Source: Burkholderiaceae bacterium (GTDB taxonomy: Bacteria > Pseudomonadota > Gammaproteobacteria > Burkholderiales > Burkholderiaceae). From it: a stretch of 8,002 nt of DNA. The translations under genes and the position numbers were made by a program. Numbering within the stretch: position 1 is the stretch's first letter; each line of letters starts with the position of its first letter. Location of the stretch: the NCBI GenBank assembly GCA_947461805.1, contig CANHMJ010000063.1:1-8002 (forward strand), in the 5' to 3' direction. Under the pieces are notes generated by a model. It was not told the origin of the DNA and ran no database searches. It saw nothing but the letters and a program-made list of their open reading frames with translations. Below, in pieces: positions 6,464 to 8,002 of this stretch.

Positions 6464-7230
6464 GCCCAATAGAGTTGCGTAATGTGTCGCTATCCCGCGG
6501 TAACAACATTGTTTTACAAAATATTGATCTCACTATTCCTGGGGGTGAGTGGACTAGCATTGTTGGCCCGAACGGAGCAGGTAAGTCCACGCTAGTTCAA
6601 GCTTTAGCTGGACTCTTACCTTATGAGGGTTCGATTCAGATTGGGGGGGCAGAGCTTCGCTCGATTGCAATCAAGGCACGCGCGCAACAAATTGCTTGGC
6701 TTGAGCAGGCAACGGCAACCCTAGATAGCCTTGATTTCGCTCTGCGGGTATACGAGATTGCCATGCTTGGTCGCCTACCGCATCAAAACTGGCTCTGCAT
6801 GCCAAGCGAGGAAGATTGCGGCATTGTGGAACGCGCCATGCAGCAAACCGATGTCTGGGGCTTGCGTGAGCGCTTTTTTAATCAACTGTCGGGGGGCGAG
6901 CGTCAGCGCGTTTTGCTTGCTAGGCTCTTTGCCGTTCAAGCCGGCATCGTCCTGATGGATGAGCCGATCGCTAATCTAGACCCACCGCATCAGGCGGATT
7001 GGCTTCAATGGCAAACCGCACTGTCTGATCAGGGTAAAACCAGCATCACGGTTTTGCATGAAATTCAGTTTGCCTTGCAGGCAGAGAACCTGATTCTTTT
7101 GGGCAAGAAAGGGATCCATCACCAGGGTAAAAGTAATGATCCACTAACCCATCAGGCCCTGGTTGATCTATTTGATGGACGCATTGAGCTAACCAAGCTG
7201 GGTAAGCGCTGGATTGCCCTGGCTCGGTAA
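6460..7230 (+). CDS. btuD: Cobalamin ABC transporter ATPase BtuD
   Basis: Cytoplasmic ATPase that drives B12 import through BtuC. The 256-residue product has all the ATP-binding-cassette elements: Walker A GPNGAGKST (36-44), Q-loop Gln83 in AWLEQ, ABC signature LSGGERQR (143-150), Walker B IVLMDEP (163-169) with catalytic Glu168, D-loop NLD (172-174) and switch His200. It is close to the 249 residues of E. coli BtuD, and no key residue is missing. The ATG overlaps the btuC stop as ATGA, so translational coupling is expected. The pair closes the btuBFCD operon. No convincing terminator follows: GTGC-TGC-GCAC at 7247-7257 is short and lacks a T run. FepC/FhuC-type ATPases are similar in sequence, so the substrate is assigned from context. 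Confidence 0.93.
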   Translation: MSPIELRNVSLSRGNNIVLQNIDLTIPGGEWTSIVGPNGAGKSTLVQALAGLLPYEGSIQIGGAELRSIAIKARAQQIAWLEQATATLDSLDFALRVYEIAMLGRLPHQNWLCMPSEEDCGIVERAMQQTDVWGLRERFFNQLSGGERQRVLLARLFAVQAGIVLMDEPIANLDPPHQADWLQWQTALSDQGKTSITVLHEIQFALQAENLILLGKKGIHHQGKSNDPLTHQALVDLFDGRIELTKLGKRWIALAR

Positions 7231-7273
7231 TGAACTAGGCATGCCAGTGCTGCGCACAGCCTAATTCAGAGGC

Positions 7274-7279
7274 TACAAT
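7274..7279 (+). promoter_or_regulatory. Candidate -10 box for the zapA-region transcript
   Basis: TACAAT matches five of six -10 positions but has no convincing -35 partner (TGCGCA at 17 bases). A start point seven bases downstream would fall at about 7286, the first base of the next gene's ATG, which would make a nearly leaderless message. It could equally be chance within a read-through transcript from btuD. Confidence 0.3.
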
Positions 7280-7285
7280 GTATCA

Positions 7286-7564
7286 ATGAGCGATTCATTC
7301 CCCTCTCCAGAGTCTTCCTTAGGTAATTTAAACCGAGCAATAGCTCGACTAAAAGACAAACTCACGCTGGCTAGCAAAGCCATTGATGAGGCGCGCCAAG
7401 ATCGCGCGCGGCTCGAAACCAAAATAGCGGATGCACAAAATCGTATCCAACACATTTTGAGTCGACTGCCCGAGCAACCTGATACACGGCAACTGAACTT
7501 GCTCACTGCTGACGAACCTAATCCCACTATTTCAGGCGATGATCATGAGCCAACAACGCATTGA
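7286..7564 (+). CDS. Short coiled-coil protein upstream of zapA (ZapB/TIGR02449-like)
   Basis: A 92-residue soluble protein with no signal peptide. Residues about 13-61 form a strongly charged helix with a heptad-like pattern of Leu, Ile and Ala (LNRAIARLKDKLTLASKAID and onward to ILSRL). The tail from about 62 is polar and proline-containing, probably disordered. Small coiled-coil proteins directly upstream of zapA are common in beta- and gammaproteobacteria and are often annotated as TIGR02449 or ZapB-like. A role beside ZapA at the division ring is inferred from position and shape, not proven. The gene overlaps zapA by 20 bases, so translation is probably coupled. No well-spaced Shine-Dalgarno precedes the ATG; AGAGG at 7268-7272 is about 13 bases away. 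Confidence 0.75.
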   Translation: MSDSFPSPESSLGNLNRAIARLKDKLTLASKAIDEARQDRARLETKIADAQNRIQHILSRLPEQPDTRQLNLLTADEPNPTISGDDHEPTTH

Positions 7565-7913
7565 GGTCACGCTCGCAGGTCAAAAAATCACGCTGGCTAC
7601 TTCCACCGAGCATGAGCCCCTTTTGCGCGAGGCTTGCACCTTGGTTGACGAGCAAATCCAGCTCGCGATCACGGGAGGTAACCGCAGCATCGAGCGTGCA
7701 ACTATGATGGCCGCGCTTAAGCTTGCTGGCGATCTGATTTCAAGTAAACGCCTAGCTGCAGATGCCGTAGCGCAGCTATCAACGCAGTCCGCTGTAATCC
7801 ATCCGGATGAGGTAGCGCGACTCGAAGCTGAAATCAAAGGCCTCGAGTTGCAAGTGGATGCATTACTGCAAACTCTTTCCCTGCCTGGCTCGCCAAGGCC
7901 AATAGATCTTTGA
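7545..7913 (+). CDS. zapA: Cell division protein ZapA
   Basis: A cytoplasmic regulator that binds FtsZ and cross-links its filaments in the division ring. From the ATG at 7545 the protein has 122 residues. The N-terminal domain begins QRIEVTLAGQKITLATSTEHEPLLREACTLVD, the beta-hairpin-plus-helix typical of ZapA. A conserved RSIERATMMAALKLAGDLI helix follows, then a C-terminal coiled coil (LEAEIKGLELQVDALLQTL) that makes the tetramer. The length fits the family (about 100-125). An in-frame ATG at 7539 would add Met-Ile. The start at 7545 is favoured because AGG at 7534-7536 is then at normal spacing. The gene overlaps the small coiled-coil gene before it and is followed by a 6S RNA-like start, the usual order in proteobacteria. 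Confidence 0.92.
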   Translation: MSQQRIEVTLAGQKITLATSTEHEPLLREACTLVDEQIQLAITGGNRSIERATMMAALKLAGDLISSKRLAADAVAQLSTQSAVIHPDEVARLEAEIKGLELQVDALLQTLSLPGSPRPIDL

Positions 7914-7972
7914 ACCGATGCGCAAGCATACGGAGCGATCTTTGCAATGTGGGCGTGAGCGTTTCGCAACCG

Positions 7973-7978
7973 TACAGT
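7973..7978 (+). promoter_or_regulatory. Candidate -10 box of ssrS
   Basis: TACAGT matches four of six -10 positions and lies seven bases before the inferred 6S RNA start near 7985. The region at -35 (TGGGCG at 17-base spacing) is not consensus-like. The call leans on the RNA identification rather than on promoter strength. Confidence 0.35.
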
Positions 7979-7984
7979 GGCAGC

Positions 7985-8002
7985 CTCGAGCTGTTCACTC
8001 CC
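7985..8002 (+). ncRNA. ssrS: Probable 5' end of 6S RNA (cut by the window edge)
   Basis: 6S RNA binds the sigma-70 RNA polymerase holoenzyme and dampens transcription in stationary phase. In many proteobacteria its gene follows zapA directly. Here the last bases, CTCGAGCTGTTCACTCCC, resemble the start of E. coli 6S RNA (CTCTGAGATGTTCGC...). They follow zapA by about 70 bases behind a -10-like TACAGT. Only some 18 of about 180 bases are inside the window, so the closing stem and central bubble cannot be checked. The call is based on gene order plus a short match. Confidence 0.55.

Noticed and set aside
7247..7274. Terminator after btuD (GTGC-TGC-GCAC and AGCCT/AGGCT)
   Set aside because: Both stems are only 4-5 bp and no T run follows, so an intrinsic terminator is not supported.

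Overview
The window looks like chromosomal DNA of a betaproteobacterium. Its moderate GC content, its gene content and the zapA–6S RNA junction on the right suggest Burkholderiales, perhaps a Polynucleobacter-like freshwater member. That assignment is inferred from family resemblance and gene order, not from a database search.

Left part (1-2178, minus strand): a truncated oxalyl-CoA decarboxylase gene (oxc) runs off the left edge. A small Crp/Fnr-family regulator lies upstream of it in the same orientation. The gap between them holds a perfect Fnr-type palindrome, TTGAC-N4-GTCAA. It is centred exactly 41.5 bp upstream of the start point predicted from a TAAGAT -10 box that reads into oxc, which is the textbook class II activator position. 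The regulator keeps the E-xx-SR recognition helix of Fnr-type proteins but lacks the iron-sulfur cysteines.

Centre (about 2180-7230, plus strand): a vitamin B12 uptake operon. A cobalamin riboswitch (about 2269-2450) and a long downstream leader precede btuB (outer-membrane TonB-dependent receptor). Then come btuF (periplasmic binding protein), btuC (permease) and btuD (ATPase), tightly packed, with btuC and btuD overlapping as ATGA. Together they form a complete import route from the outer membrane to the cytoplasm, apart from the TonB-ExbBD energy source. The leader can be drawn as a hairpin that covers the btuB ribosome binding site, which suggests translational control.

Right part (7231-8002, plus strand): a short coiled-coil protein of the type found upstream of zapA, then zapA (FtsZ-ring regulator). 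At the right edge is what appears to be the promoter and first bases of the 6S RNA gene ssrS.

I found no mobile element, CRISPR array, tRNA or pseudogene. Most of the window is recognisable biology. The most interesting items are the oxalate-gene promoter with its uncharacterised regulator and the riboswitch expression platform. I did not find a convincing new multi-gene system.
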